Origin: Janthinobacterium sp.
GTDB taxonomy: Bacteria; Pseudomonadota; Gammaproteobacteria; Burkholderiales; Burkholderiaceae_D
NCBI GenBank assembly: GCA_003482555.1
Contig: DMYQ01000027.1
Location: 1-35,279, forward strand
Length of the DNA: 35,279 nt
Direction: 5' to 3'
Part shown: piece by piece, positions 7,995 to 17,095 of the stretch
Layout: every line of letters begins with the position of its first letter
How positions within the stretch are numbered: the first letter of the stretch is position 1
Made by a program: the position numbers and the translations under genes
Notes under the pieces: generated by a model
What the model saw: only the letters and a program-made list of their open reading frames with translations
The model's database searches: none
What the model was told of the DNA's origin: nothing

Positions 7995-9734
7995 TTACGG
8001 CCAGCTCGTGGGACGAAACTCGTCGGCGCCGCGGTCTTGCCCGTGCCGACGGGCGAAGCTGGAAAACTGCGCCGCGCTAATCGGCTCGACAAAAGCCGAC
8101 CAGCGGAACATGCGCGCATACAGCTTGACCCGTTCTTGCGGCTGGAAGGCTGGATCGGCGTCCAGCGCGCGCCCCAGGGCCTCGGGGTCGAGCTGCAGCC
8201 GGTCCATGCGCACCCCGCCGCCGGCGTCGCTGTCGAACAGCATCAGCTTGTCGGCATCGGCCTGGTTGCGCCAGCGCCGCCACGCGGGCAGCGCCGCCCC
8301 GGCCTTGGGCGCGCCATGGCGGGCAAAGCTGGTCCAGTAGTCGCCCATCGCGTCCGACACCTGCTGGCGCCCGGCACGGTTGGACTTGCTCACGCAGCGG
8401 AAAGGATCGAGTTCGCCATCCACGTCGCGCATGACGAAGGCCATCTCGAGCGCGTGGTTGGCGCCCAGCAGCACGGGCGGGTGGATGAAGGGCAGGTCGG
8501 GATGCTCGTCCCAGTCAAAGCGGTAGACCCAGACGTCGGCGTTGCCCGAGGCGACCATGCTGGCGGCCTGCTGGTCGACGCAGGCGGCCTTCCACAGGTC
8601 CGACATGTAGCGCGCATAGCGCTCGTAGGCCGCGCGGTCGCGGATCAGCGGCACTTTGCCGAAGACCATGCGCACGAATTCCGGATTCTTGGCCATGAAC
8701 AGTTTGTATTCGTCGCGGTTGGAGCCGATGATGAGCGGCACCGCGTTGTAGCGCTTGGTGTCGGTGAACAGCTCTTGCATGGGCGCCAGCGGCAGTACGA
8801 CGCCGTCGCGCAACAGCTGCGGCGTATCGTAGAAGCCGAGCGGCCCGGGCACGATGGCGGCCAGCAGCTCGGCCGCCGGACGTGCGCGCAAGGCGTCCGG
8901 CGCGCAGCGCCAGCGCTCCAGCAGTGCGCGCGAGCCGAGTGCATGCCCGCTGCGCGCCTGCTCGACGGTATTGCTCAAGGTGAGCGGCGACTGCGCGATC
9001 GCCTTGTGGAACAGGCCCTTGGCCAGTGGGCTGGCCAGCAGGCTGTACACGTTCAGTGCGCCGGCCGATTCGCCGAACACGGTCACGTTGTCCGGATCGC
9101 CGCCGAAGGATGCGATGTTTTGGCGTACCCAATTGAGCGCGGCGATGATGTCGAGCGTGCCGAAATTGCCCGAGCGGTCTTCGGGCGTGTCGCCGTCGCT
9201 GGCCAGTTCGGCCAGGCTGAACCACCCGAAGATGCCGAGCCGGTAGTTGAGCGACACCACCAGCACCTGGTCGTGGCCGGCCAGGTTGCGCAGCACCGGA
9301 TAGGCCGCCGCCGTGCCGACCGTGTTGCCGCCGCCGTGGATCCAGACCATGACCGGCAGGCGCGCCAGCCGCGCCTCGACGGGCGTCATGCGCGGCGCAC
9401 GGACGTTGAGGGTCAGGCAGTCTTCCGAACCGACAATGCTGCCCCAGGTGCTTTCCGGCGCGCCGATGGTTTCGCCGGCAAACTGCATGGCGATGGGACC
9501 GTAGGCCAGCGCCGCCTTCGGCTCGCGCCAGGCCAGCGGCGCGCGTGGCGCCTTCCAGCGCAGGCTGCCGACCGGCGGCTGGGCGTAAGCAATGCCCAAC
9601 CAGGCATGGGTGCCGCGCTGGTCCGCGAAGCCGACCAGCGGGCCGAGTGGCGTCGCGCGCAGCGCATCCGGGTCGGCCACGGGGGCGGGCGGGGCCGGCC
9701 GGCGCGCCAGATGGTTGATCAGGGCGGTCAGCAC
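7995..9734 (-). CDS. Type-B carboxylesterase (possible phenylpropanoid esterase)
   Basis: A 579-residue carboxylesterase/cholinesterase-family alpha/beta hydrolase with a complete triad: S223 in FGESAGA, E342 in SNRDEY and H427 in GANHALE. SEDCLTLNVRAP (103-114), WIHGGGN (131-137) and NYRLGIFGW (163-171) are family signatures. The start is taken as GTG 9734, which overlaps the RND gene stop by 7 bases (GTGCTGA) and implies translational coupling; the reading frame stays open upstream, but that part is the shadow of the RND gene. No clear signal peptide is seen. It is the last gene of the coniferyl-alcohol operon. Inference: it releases the phenolic alcohol or acid from an ester brought in by the envelope module. 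Confidence 0.85.
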   Translation of the reverse strand: MLTALINHLARRPAPPAPVADPDALRATPLGPLVGFADQRGTHAWLGIAYAQPPVGSLRWKAPRAPLAWREPKAALAYGPIAMQFAGETIGAPESTWGSIVGSEDCLTLNVRAPRMTPVEARLARLPVMVWIHGGGNTVGTAAAYPVLRNLAGHDQVLVVSLNYRLGIFGWFSLAELASDGDTPEDRSGNFGTLDIIAALNWVRQNIASFGGDPDNVTVFGESAGALNVYSLLASPLAKGLFHKAIAQSPLTLSNTVEQARSGHALGSRALLERWRCAPDALRARPAAELLAAIVPGPLGFYDTPQLLRDGVVLPLAPMQELFTDTKRYNAVPLIIGSNRDEYKLFMAKNPEFVRMVFGKVPLIRDRAAYERYARYMSDLWKAACVDQQAASMVASGNADVWVYRFDWDEHPDLPFIHPPVLLGANHALEMAFVMRDVDGELDPFRCVSKSNRAGRQQVSDAMGDYWTSFARHGAPKAGAALPAWRRWRNQADADKLMLFDSDAGGGVRMDRLQLDPEALGRALDADPAFQPQERVKLYARMFRWSAFVEPISAAQFSSFARRHGQDRGADEFRPTSWP

Positions 9735-12148
9735 GGCAGCGCTTGCTTTTCGATGGCGGGGGCGGCGGCGCGCGCCGGCGGCGTCTTGCGCGCGCCCGGC
9801 AACAGGAAGTGCGCCAGCGCCGGCAGCAGCACCAGGGCGCCCACCATATTCCACAGGAACATAAAGGCCAACAAGACGCCCATGTCGGCCTGGAACTTGA
9901 TGGGCGAGAAGGTCCAGGTTGCCACGGCGATGGCCAGGGTGACTCCGGTCAGCATCACCACGCGGCCGGTGAACTGCAGCGCGTGGTGAAATGCCTGCGC
10001 CAGGCTGTCGCCGGCACGCTGGCGCGCCAGCACGACGCTGAGCACGTACAGCGCATAGTCGACGCCGATCCCGACCCCGAGCGCGATGACGGGCAAGGTA
10101 GCCACTTTCACGCCCATGCCCAGCCACACCATCAGCGCTTCGCACAAGATGGAAGTGAGCACCAGCGGCAGTACCGCGACCACCACCGCGCGCCACGAGC
10201 GGAATGTCAGGTAGCACAGCAAGGTGACGGCGCCATAGACCCAGAACAGCATATCGTGCGTGGCCTTCTTGACGACGATATTGGTGGCCGCCTCGATCCC
10301 GGCGCTGCCGGCGGCAAGCAAGAACTGCTCTTGCGGCGAATTATTGGCGGCGGCGAAGCGCTCGACCGTGCCGACCACCCGGCTCAATGTGGCGGCCTTG
10401 TGGTCTTGCAGGTAGACGTATAGGGACAGCATCGAGCAGTTCTGATTGAACAGTTCGCGCGGCGCGCGCGTCTGCACCGCGCCCAGCGCGCTCTGGTTCG
10501 GTATCAGGTTGTACCACTTGAAGTTGCCTTCGTTATAGCCGGTCGCCGCCAGTTTGCTGAGCTGGGCCATCGAATTGCTCGACTCCACGCCCGGCAACTG
10601 CTCCAGCTGCCAGGCCAGCGCGTCGACCTTGGCCAGGGTCTGGTAGTTGGTGCACTGGTCGGGTGCGGTCTTGACCATGACCACGAGCACGTCGGCGCTG
10701 GCCGCATAGTTCTTCACCATGAAGGCGTTGTCGAGGTTGTAGCGCGAATCGGCGCGCAGTTCGGGCGCGCCCGGGTCAAGGTCGCCCACCTGCAACTGCA
10801 GGCTGACCATGAAGCCGGCAATGGCCAGCGCGACGCTGGCGGCCACCGTCACGCTGGCCCAGCGCCGTTCGGTAAAGCGCTCGAGCAGTATCCACAGCCG
10901 CGGCTTGGCGGCCTGGCCGCGCAGGGTGCGCGCGGCGGCCTTGGCGCCCACGCCGGTGTAAGACAGCAAGATAGGCAATAGCACCAGGTTGGTAAAGATC
11001 AGCACGGCGACGCCGATGCTGGCGATGACCGCCAAGTCCTGGATCACTTTAATCTGGATCATGATCAGCACCAGGAAGCCGACCGCATCGCACAGCAGGG
11101 CCGACATGCCGGCCGCGAACAGGCGCCTGAAGGTGTAGCGCGCCGCCACCACCTTGTGGGTGCCGCGGCCGACGTCCTGCATGATGCCGTTCATTTTTTG
11201 CGCGCCGTGGCTCATGCCGATGGCAAACACCAGGAAGGGCACCAGCACCGAGTACGGATCGAGTTCGTAGCCGAGGATGGACAGCAGGCCGAACTGCCAC
11301 AGCACCGCCACCAGGGAACACAGCATCACAAGGGCGGTGCTGCGCCAGCAGCGCGTGTACCAGTACAGTACGGCGCTGGCGATGCCGATGGCCACCACGA
11401 AGAACAGCAGCACCTGCCGCAAGCCGTCGATCAGGTCGCCCATGATCTTGGTGAAGCCCGTGATGTGGATCGCCACGCCTTGCCGCTGGTACTTGGCGCG
11501 GATGGTTTCGAGCCGGTGCGAGAAGGCGCGGTAGTCGAGCGCCTGGCCGGTCTGCGGAATGGTGTCGAGCAGCGGCACGAACAACATGCTGGAGCGGTAG
11601 TTGGCGGCGACGATCTGGCCGATCTCGCCCGAGCGCTGGACGTTCGCGCGCAGCACGTCCATGCTGCGCTTTGATCCGTCGTAGTCGTCCGGGATCACGG
11701 TGCCGCCATCCAGGCCATCCTCGGTGACGGCGGTCCAGCGCGTGTTGGCGGTCCAGAGCGACTTCATGAACGGACGGTCGACCCCGGGCAGCAGGTAGAT
11801 TTCATCGTTCATCTTTTGCAAGGTGGCCAGGTAGCGGGCGTCGAAGATGCTGCCCTTGGGCGCCTCGACGGCGATCCGCAGCGAGTTGCCCAGGCCGCTC
11901 AGTGCGGCCTTGTTCTGCAAATAATTGAGCACGAAGGGGTGCGTGGTCGGGATCATTTTTTCGAAGCTGGCGTTGAGCTTGAGGTGGATCGCCTGGAAGC
12001 CCAGCAGCAGCGTCACCATCAGGCACAGTAAAACCACCACGGGGCGGTGGTTGAACAGAGCCCGCTCGGCCAGCTTGCCCGAGCTGCGGTCGAAGTCGCG
12101 CAGCCGGGCGATGACCGGCTGCTGATCCATATTGTTATCTGTATGCAT
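9728..12148 (-). CDS. MMPL/RND-family transporter (HAE3-like)
   Basis: An 806-residue inner-membrane protein with two RND halves: an N-terminal membrane helix at about 35-55, a periplasmic loop, a five-helix bundle, a second helix near 430 with its loop, and a C-terminal bundle. The conserved segments ELDPYSVLVPFLVFAIGMSHG and ALGVGIGVDYALYVLS are typical of the RND/MMPL hydrophobe family and carry the Asp residues expected near the proton path. The start is ATG 12148 with GGAA upstream, 11 bases after the YCF48 gene stop. No membrane-fusion protein or TolC partner is encoded nearby; the YCF48, DUF1329 and DUF1302 proteins take that place. Substrate and direction of transport are unknown. Confidence 0.85.
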   Translation of the reverse strand: MHTDNNMDQQPVIARLRDFDRSSGKLAERALFNHRPVVVLLCLMVTLLLGFQAIHLKLNASFEKMIPTTHPFVLNYLQNKAALSGLGNSLRIAVEAPKGSIFDARYLATLQKMNDEIYLLPGVDRPFMKSLWTANTRWTAVTEDGLDGGTVIPDDYDGSKRSMDVLRANVQRSGEIGQIVAANYRSSMLFVPLLDTIPQTGQALDYRAFSHRLETIRAKYQRQGVAIHITGFTKIMGDLIDGLRQVLLFFVVAIGIASAVLYWYTRCWRSTALVMLCSLVAVLWQFGLLSILGYELDPYSVLVPFLVFAIGMSHGAQKMNGIMQDVGRGTHKVVAARYTFRRLFAAGMSALLCDAVGFLVLIMIQIKVIQDLAVIASIGVAVLIFTNLVLLPILLSYTGVGAKAAARTLRGQAAKPRLWILLERFTERRWASVTVAASVALAIAGFMVSLQLQVGDLDPGAPELRADSRYNLDNAFMVKNYAASADVLVVMVKTAPDQCTNYQTLAKVDALAWQLEQLPGVESSNSMAQLSKLAATGYNEGNFKWYNLIPNQSALGAVQTRAPRELFNQNCSMLSLYVYLQDHKAATLSRVVGTVERFAAANNSPQEQFLLAAGSAGIEAATNIVVKKATHDMLFWVYGAVTLLCYLTFRSWRAVVVAVLPLVLTSILCEALMVWLGMGVKVATLPVIALGVGIGVDYALYVLSVVLARQRAGDSLAQAFHHALQFTGRVVMLTGVTLAIAVATWTFSPIKFQADMGVLLAFMFLWNMVGALVLLPALAHFLLPGARKTPPARAAAPAIEKQALPC

Positions 12149-12159
12149 GTCAGTTCCGC

Positions 12160-13194
12160 TTATTTGGTGAATGGCTGCTGGCGCCGCAGGCCGCGCAGGC
12201 CGGCCAGGACCAGCGTTTTGTCGGCGGCCTGGACCAGCGCGGCCGAGGGCCAGGGCTGCGCATTGGGCTGGCGCGCGAAAGTGCGGCCGCGGTCGTCGCT
12301 GAACAGCAGGTCGCCCCCCTGACTGAGCAGGGCCAGGGTGCCGTCGGCCAGTTCGATCCCGGCCGTGATGGCTTGCTGCACGCCGGTGTCGACCGCTTGC
12401 CAGCTACGGCCCTGGTCGCCCGACCAGAATGCCGTGCCGCGCAGACCGAACACCACGATTTCGCCGCCGCGCGCCGTCACCAGGCCGAAGTAACTGCCCT
12501 TGTAGGGCGAGGTCAGCGCCTTGAAGCTGGCGCCGCCGTCGGCCGAGCGAAACAGGCTGCCCTGTTCGCCGACCAGGTACAGCGCCGCGCCCGCGCCGCG
12601 CATGCCGTACAGGTGCAAGCTCTTCGGATTGGGCAGGTGCGATTGCCACGGCTGCCAGTGCTTGCCGCCGTCCGTGGTGCGAAACGCCAGGTTGTAGGCG
12701 CCCACGACGTAGCCGGTGTTCTCGTCCAGGAAATACAGGTCCAGGAAGGGCTTGTCGGGGCCATCCTCGCGCATGTGGGCGGCGGCCGCCTTGTCTTCGG
12801 GGCTGACGGCGGCGCGCGCCATCAGCTCGGCCGCCTCGATGCCGTCGAGCTGCTTACGCCAGGTCAGGCCGCCGTCGTCCGTGTGCAGCACCACGCCCAG
12901 GTGTCCGACCGCCCAGCCGCTGCGCTCATTGACGAAGCGCACCGCCGCCAGGCTCACCTGGACCGGCGTGGCCACCTGGCGCCAGTTGTTGCCGTTGTCG
13001 TCGGACAGTTGGACGATGCCGCGTTCGCCCACCGCCACCAGGCGGGTTCCGGCGCGCGCCAATGCCAGCATGACGGCCGTGCCGGCCTTGGCGCTGATGA
13101 TGGCCGGCTGGGTCAGGGCGCTTGGCGCCGCCGCGGCCGGCGCCAGCAGCAGGGCGCCGCACAGCGCCGCCACGATCTTGGTCAGGTTTGCCAT
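12160..13194 (-). CDS. Secreted YCF48/BNR-repeat beta-propeller protein
   Basis: A 344-residue protein with an Ala-rich signal peptide (about residues 1-23) followed by repeated beta-propeller blades containing S/T-D-D/G-G-x-x-W style BNR/Asp-box elements (SDDNGNNW, TDDGGLTW, TTDGGKHW, SADGGASF, SGDQGRSW, SDDRGRTF). YCF48-like proteins are assembly or scaffold factors in photosystem II biogenesis. In proteobacteria they recur beside MMPL transporters and DUF1302/DUF1329 genes, where their job is unknown. Predicted periplasmic. It sits 7 bases from the DUF1329 stop and 11 from the RND start, so it is part of one envelope module. Confidence 0.83.
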   Translation of the reverse strand: MANLTKIVAALCGALLLAPAAAAPSALTQPAIISAKAGTAVMLALARAGTRLVAVGERGIVQLSDDNGNNWRQVATPVQVSLAAVRFVNERSGWAVGHLGVVLHTDDGGLTWRKQLDGIEAAELMARAAVSPEDKAAAAHMREDGPDKPFLDLYFLDENTGYVVGAYNLAFRTTDGGKHWQPWQSHLPNPKSLHLYGMRGAGAALYLVGEQGSLFRSADGGASFKALTSPYKGSYFGLVTARGGEIVVFGLRGTAFWSGDQGRSWQAVDTGVQQAITAGIELADGTLALLSQGGDLLFSDDRGRTFARQPNAQPWPSAALVQAADKTLVLAGLRGLRRQQPFTK

Positions 13195-13201
13195 GATGTC
13201 C

Positions 13202-14548
13202 TCAGCGCGAGCCCTGGTTGGCCAGTTCTTCGGGTCCGAAATAGCTGACCGGCAGGCGCGCGATCGACTTGTACTGCATCGGCATTTCGTTCGACGCGGC
13301 GTTCAGCAGGTAGGCGCCGGTCTGCACGTTGTAGGTGCCCCACATGACGCTGCCGACCAGGGCCGGCAGGTCCGGCGCCAGCAAGGTCAAGGTGTAGTTG
13401 CTGCGCCAGATCTGGCCCTGGGCATCGTAACCGTCGACCTGGATGATTTGCCAGGTGTCTTCGTCCAGGTAGTAGCGGCGCTTGGCCACCACATGACGCT
13501 TGCCGGGTGCGACGTTGGCTTCCACTTCCCACACGCGATGCAGTTCCCAGCGCACCAGGTCGGGGTTGAGGAATTGCGGGCCGACCAGGTCGGCGATCTT
13601 GGCGGCGGCGGCGCGGTTGTTGTTGTACGGGATATACATTTCCTTCTTGCCGACCAGCTTGAGCTCGTGATGATCGATCGGCCCGAACAGCATGAACGCT
13701 TCGTCGAACAGGCCGATGCCGGAGGTGACCGAGTCGGGCGTATCGTAGGCCACGGAGGGGGCGCGGCGCACGCGGCGCTGGCCGACCAGGTATTGCCACA
13801 GCGCGCGCGGGGAGCCGCTGTTGAGGCCATCGTGGGCCAGGATGCCTTCGCCCGCCTTGGAGGCTGGCGCGCGCGTGATCAAGCGGCCGTACTGGTAGGT
13901 GCCTCCCATTTTCTCCAGGCTGCCATCCTTGAAGTAGTAAGGCCGCTGCACGGTCTGCTCGGCCTCGTTGGCCAGCGAGCGCTTGCCGTCCGGGGTCACG
14001 ATCCAGGTGCGGGTGGCATACATCGCCGTTTCGCCGATCCAGGCCAGACGGTGGTTCCAGATCGCCTCGTAGCCGCTTTTCGGCAGCGGGAAGGGAATGC
14101 CGCCGTAAGCGCCTTCGACGCCATAGCCGGCGTCGACCGTCTTGGCGCGGGTGACATTCTTGGCGGTGTTCTCGTAGACCCAGTTCGGCGCGCCGCCGGT
14201 GCGGTGGGTCGGGTAGACGTCGATCCGGTAAGCCGGATATTTTTTCATCAAGGCGATCGTGCCGGCCGACAGCTTGCTGGAATACTGGTCGAGGTTCTTG
14301 GCACTGATCGACAGCAGCGGCTTTTCCGCCGCGAACGGGTCGGCGCGCGCGTCGCCCGGCTTGTAGCCGGCCGGGCTCTTGCTGTACACGCCTTCCCAGG
14401 CGGGAATGGTGCCCTCCTTGTTGCCGGCGCGTTCGGCGCCGAGCGGGGTCAACGGTCCCTTGAGCAGGGCGGCGTCCTCGGCGCTGCCGGCCCATGCGGG
14501 GATGGACGCGAATGCGAGGACGATGGCGCAGAGGCTGATGTTTTTCAT
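13202..14548 (-). CDS. DUF1329 family outer-membrane/periplasmic protein
   Basis: A 448-residue protein with a signal peptide (MKNIS... ending AWA before GSAEDAA). It has the DUF1329 hallmarks LGAERAGNKEGTIPAWEG near the mature N terminus, a Trp/Tyr-rich middle (WRSNYTL, WGTYNVQTG) and long beta-strand-like repeats. DUF1329 is thought to have a LolB/LppX-like lipid-binding fold, which suits carrying a hydrophobic ligand. ATG 14548 is chosen for the compact signal peptide; ATG 14560 would add four residues. It follows DUF1302 in the same operon, the classic pairing for these two families. Biochemical function is not established. Confidence 0.83.
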   Translation of the reverse strand: MKNISLCAIVLAFASIPAWAGSAEDAALLKGPLTPLGAERAGNKEGTIPAWEGVYSKSPAGYKPGDARADPFAAEKPLLSISAKNLDQYSSKLSAGTIALMKKYPAYRIDVYPTHRTGGAPNWVYENTAKNVTRAKTVDAGYGVEGAYGGIPFPLPKSGYEAIWNHRLAWIGETAMYATRTWIVTPDGKRSLANEAEQTVQRPYYFKDGSLEKMGGTYQYGRLITRAPASKAGEGILAHDGLNSGSPRALWQYLVGQRRVRRAPSVAYDTPDSVTSGIGLFDEAFMLFGPIDHHELKLVGKKEMYIPYNNNRAAAAKIADLVGPQFLNPDLVRWELHRVWEVEANVAPGKRHVVAKRRYYLDEDTWQIIQVDGYDAQGQIWRSNYTLTLLAPDLPALVGSVMWGTYNVQTGAYLLNAASNEMPMQYKSIARLPVSYFGPEELANQGSR

Positions 14549-14564
14549 TTTGATTTCCATGTTC

Positions 14565-16265
14565 TTAGAAGGCGCGTTTGACGTTGAACGAGATGTAGTT
14601 GCGGTCCTTGAGCGATTGGGCATAGCTCAGGATGGGCGTGTTGGTGGCCGGATTGTTCTTCAGGAAGGTGCCTTCGCCGCCCAGGAAGCGCACATAGCTG
14701 AGGCCGAATTTCCATTCCTGCCGGTAGCTGCCGCTCACGCCGATGTTGAAGTCGCCGCCATGCGAACTGCCGCCGTTGAAGTTCATCACGGCCGACGAGC
14801 GGCCATCGATGTTGTAGCCCAGACCGATCGGGATCGTCAGGTCCAGTCCGGTCAATACCTGGTAGTAGGCCGGCTCGAAGATCATGCGGATCGCGCTTGC
14901 GTCGCGCGTCGTGTTCGGGTCCAGCGAACCCTGGTTGGTGACGCTGGTGCGGCGGTTCCAGGCCAGTTCGCCCAGCAAGCTGCCACCCTGGAACAGGCTG
15001 CTGGTTGGCAGCACATAGATCGCCGACAAGTTCAAGTGAGCCGTGTTGCCGGTCGCGTAGGCCGGGTTGTCGCTGTTGTTGGCGAACATGCCGACGCCCT
15101 TGGCCGACAAGAAGTTCGGGGTCGGATCGCTGACCAGCGGCGTGTCGCGGCGCACCGAGACTTCGGCCGCGACGTTAAAGCCCGCCAGCACGGTACTGGC
15201 GCTGGCGCCGAAGGTCTTGATGCCTTCGGCGTACACCGCTTGCACCGTGGCGGGCGCGCCGGGTGGGAAGCCGGGCGCGAAACCGAGGTAGAAATAGGGC
15301 GTCTTGTCGTGGTAACGCGCCGCGTACAGGCCATATTCGACGTCGCTGCCGGCGGGGGTGAACTTGATCTGCATGCCGCCCTGGCCGCCGTTCCTGGGCT
15401 TCATGTCGGGCTGGGTGAGGAACACCGGGGCGCCCGATCCGGCCGGGGCGAGCAAAAAGCCGCTGGCGCCGGCGCCGGCCGCGTCGTAGCTGCTCAGGTA
15501 GCTGCCCGCGCCGGGCAGCACGCTGGCCTCCCAGGCCAGCTGGTAGTAGGCGCCGATCGAGACATTTGGCAGGATTTGCAACTGGCCCGAAAGCTGCGTG
15601 ACCGGGCGCAGGATTTCCTTGAACTGGGCGCCGGGCACGGTGAGCAGCTTGACCAGGTCGACCGGCCCCTGGGCATTGGCGATGCCGTTGGCGCCGAAGA
15701 ACAGGCTTTCGCCGTACTGCAAGGTGTGGCGGCCCAGGCGCACGGTGCCGGGCATGTCGCCCAGGCTCCCCCTGGCGAAGACAAAGGCGTCCAGCAGTTC
15801 GGCCTTGCGGCCGTGTAGCTTGCGCGTGCCTTCGGTGAATGCATTGGTGGCGATGCCGGTATTGACGGCGGCGTTGGTGGCTGGCGAAGCGTTGTCGTTG
15901 CCGCGGTTGTAGCTCGCGTCGTACCACGCCGCGCCCGAGACGCGCATGCCCATGGTGCGGGTGCCGATGTCCAGTTCGGTGAGCCAGTCGACGCGGTTCG
16001 AGACGATGCCTTTCTTGCGGAAGTTCTGGTTGCCGTCATCCAGATTGGCGCCGCTGAAGTCGGCCGGGCCGGCGCCCGGATAGGCGCCGGCCAACAGGCC
16101 CGCGTCGGCATCCTTGATGCGGTAGGCGCTGCTGTACTTGAACGTGTTGTTCCAAGTGACTTTCAGATCGGAACCGGTTTCGAATTCCATGGCCAGCGCA
16201 TGCTGGACGGGAAAGGCGGCGGCCACGGCGACGGCAAGCAATCGGGTTGCGGTGTGGTATTTCAT
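14565..16265 (-). CDS. DUF1302 family outer-membrane beta-barrel protein
   Basis: A 566-residue protein with a cleavable signal peptide ending in HALA, then MEFETGSDLKVTWNNTFKYSSAYR, the usual opening of mature DUF1302 proteins. Alternating beta strands run through the chain and the last residue is Phe (FNVKRAF), the C-terminal signature of outer-membrane barrels recognised by BamA. GGGGA precedes the ATG at 16265; upstream codons belong to the calA shadow. Known context: DUF1302/DUF1329 pairs recur in clusters for hydrophobic substrates such as steroids, terpenoids and esters. Inference: an outer-membrane channel or binding protein for phenylpropanoid esters or dimers. Confidence 0.83.
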   Translation of the reverse strand: MKYHTATRLLAVAVAAAFPVQHALAMEFETGSDLKVTWNNTFKYSSAYRIKDADAGLLAGAYPGAGPADFSGANLDDGNQNFRKKGIVSNRVDWLTELDIGTRTMGMRVSGAAWYDASYNRGNDNASPATNAAVNTGIATNAFTEGTRKLHGRKAELLDAFVFARGSLGDMPGTVRLGRHTLQYGESLFFGANGIANAQGPVDLVKLLTVPGAQFKEILRPVTQLSGQLQILPNVSIGAYYQLAWEASVLPGAGSYLSSYDAAGAGASGFLLAPAGSGAPVFLTQPDMKPRNGGQGGMQIKFTPAGSDVEYGLYAARYHDKTPYFYLGFAPGFPPGAPATVQAVYAEGIKTFGASASTVLAGFNVAAEVSVRRDTPLVSDPTPNFLSAKGVGMFANNSDNPAYATGNTAHLNLSAIYVLPTSSLFQGGSLLGELAWNRRTSVTNQGSLDPNTTRDASAIRMIFEPAYYQVLTGLDLTIPIGLGYNIDGRSSAVMNFNGGSSHGGDFNIGVSGSYRQEWKFGLSYVRFLGGEGTFLKNNPATNTPILSYAQSLKDRNYISFNVKRAF

Positions 16266-16302
16266 GTGTGTCCCCAGTTTTTTTATTGGTATATGAAGTG
16301 CT

Positions 16303-17070
16303 TCAGATAAAGGTCGAGGCCAGCCCTCCGTCGACCGGAATGTTGACGCCGCTGATCCAGCGCGCGGCGTCCGAACACAGGAAGGCGACCACGGGTGCGA
16401 TCTCGTCGGCAAAGGCTGGACGCTTCATGCGCGCCGAATCGCGCTGCACGCGTTCCTGGCCCAGCATGGTCACGAAGTCGCCCAAAATCGGCGTGAAGAC
16501 GGGGCCGGGCGCGACGCAGTTCATGCGCACGGATTTTTCCAGGAACCATGGCTGCGACTGCGCGAAAGTCCATACCAGCAGCGCTTCCTTGTAATACTGG
16601 TAGCAAGTCTCTTGCGGCACCTGGTGGTCGCGCAGCCAGGCCTGGCCGTTCTCGAAACCCTGCGCGGCCGCCAGCGCCTTGTGCTGTTCCAGGCGCCTGG
16701 GCCATTCGGCGCCCAGGATGGAAGCGATGTTGACGATGGCGCCGCCGGCCGGCATGCGCTCGAGCACGCGTTCGCTCAGGTGGCGCAAGCCCAGGTAGTT
16801 GACGCGCGCCACCAGGTCGGCGTCGGCGGTGCCGGGTACGCCGGCGATGTTGCACAGCGCGTCGATGCGGGCCGGTAACTGGGCCACGGCGGCGTCGATG
16901 GACACGCGCTCGCCCAGGTCGGCCTGGACGAAGCCGTCCAGGGTCAGCGACGGAGGATTGCGGTCGATGCCGATGACGATGGCGCCGCGCGATCTGGCCA
17001 GGCGGACGACTTCGGCGCCGATGCCGGAACAGGCGCCGGTGACGACGATGGTCTTGTTGAGCAAATCCAT
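16303..17070 (-). CDS. calA: Coniferyl-alcohol dehydrogenase (SDR family)
   Basis: A 255-residue short-chain dehydrogenase that oxidises coniferyl alcohol to coniferyl aldehyde with NAD+. It has the TGACSGIG cofactor motif (11-18), CNIAGVPGTAD (73-83), catalytic S117 in NIAS and Y157/K161 in YQYYK. The segments VPGTADADLVARVNYLGL, SILGAEWPRRL and NCVAPGPVFTPIL closely match CalA of Pseudomonas as remembered, including its length of 255. GAGAG precedes the ATG. It lies 25 bases after the aldehyde dehydrogenase in the same operon, and the product of CalA is a plausible substrate of that enzyme. Confidence 0.9.
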   Translation of the reverse strand: MDLLNKTIVVTGACSGIGAEVVRLARSRGAIVIGIDRNPPSLTLDGFVQADLGERVSIDAAVAQLPARIDALCNIAGVPGTADADLVARVNYLGLRHLSERVLERMPAGGAIVNIASILGAEWPRRLEQHKALAAAQGFENGQAWLRDHQVPQETCYQYYKEALLVWTFAQSQPWFLEKSVRMNCVAPGPVFTPILGDFVTMLGQERVQRDSARMKRPAFADEIAPVVAFLCSDAARWISGVNIPVDGGLASTFI

Positions 17071-17095
17071 GTGGTATCTCTCGTGGTGGGGTAAG

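Noticed and set aside
7814..8119. Minus-strand frame with a CVACHT haem-like motif
   Set aside because: A single CxxCH in a GC-rich frame overlapping the esterase 3' end; no distal Met, no signal peptide and no cytochrome-like context.
7953..9989. 678-codon plus-strand open frame opposite the esterase
   Set aside because: It lies fully antisense to a gene with a complete catalytic triad, and its composition (His/Arg/Gln/Ala) is typical of antisense frames.
9735..10217. N-terminal extension of the esterase to a start at 10217
   Set aside because: The extra 160 residues are Arg/Ala-rich low-complexity sequence antiparallel in character to the RND gene frame; the GTG at 9734 overlapping the RND stop is the natural start.
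12716..14581. 621-codon plus-strand frame opposite the YCF48 and DUF1329 genes
   Set aside because: Antisense shadow; no recognisable motif, and it crosses two well-supported genes on the other strand.
16303..17070. CalA read as a 3-alpha-hydroxysteroid dehydrogenase
   Set aside because: The folds are related, but the VPGTAD and SILGAEWP segments and the 255-residue length fit CalA, and no steroid ring-degrading genes are nearby, although DUF1302/DUF1329 pairs also occur in steroid clusters.
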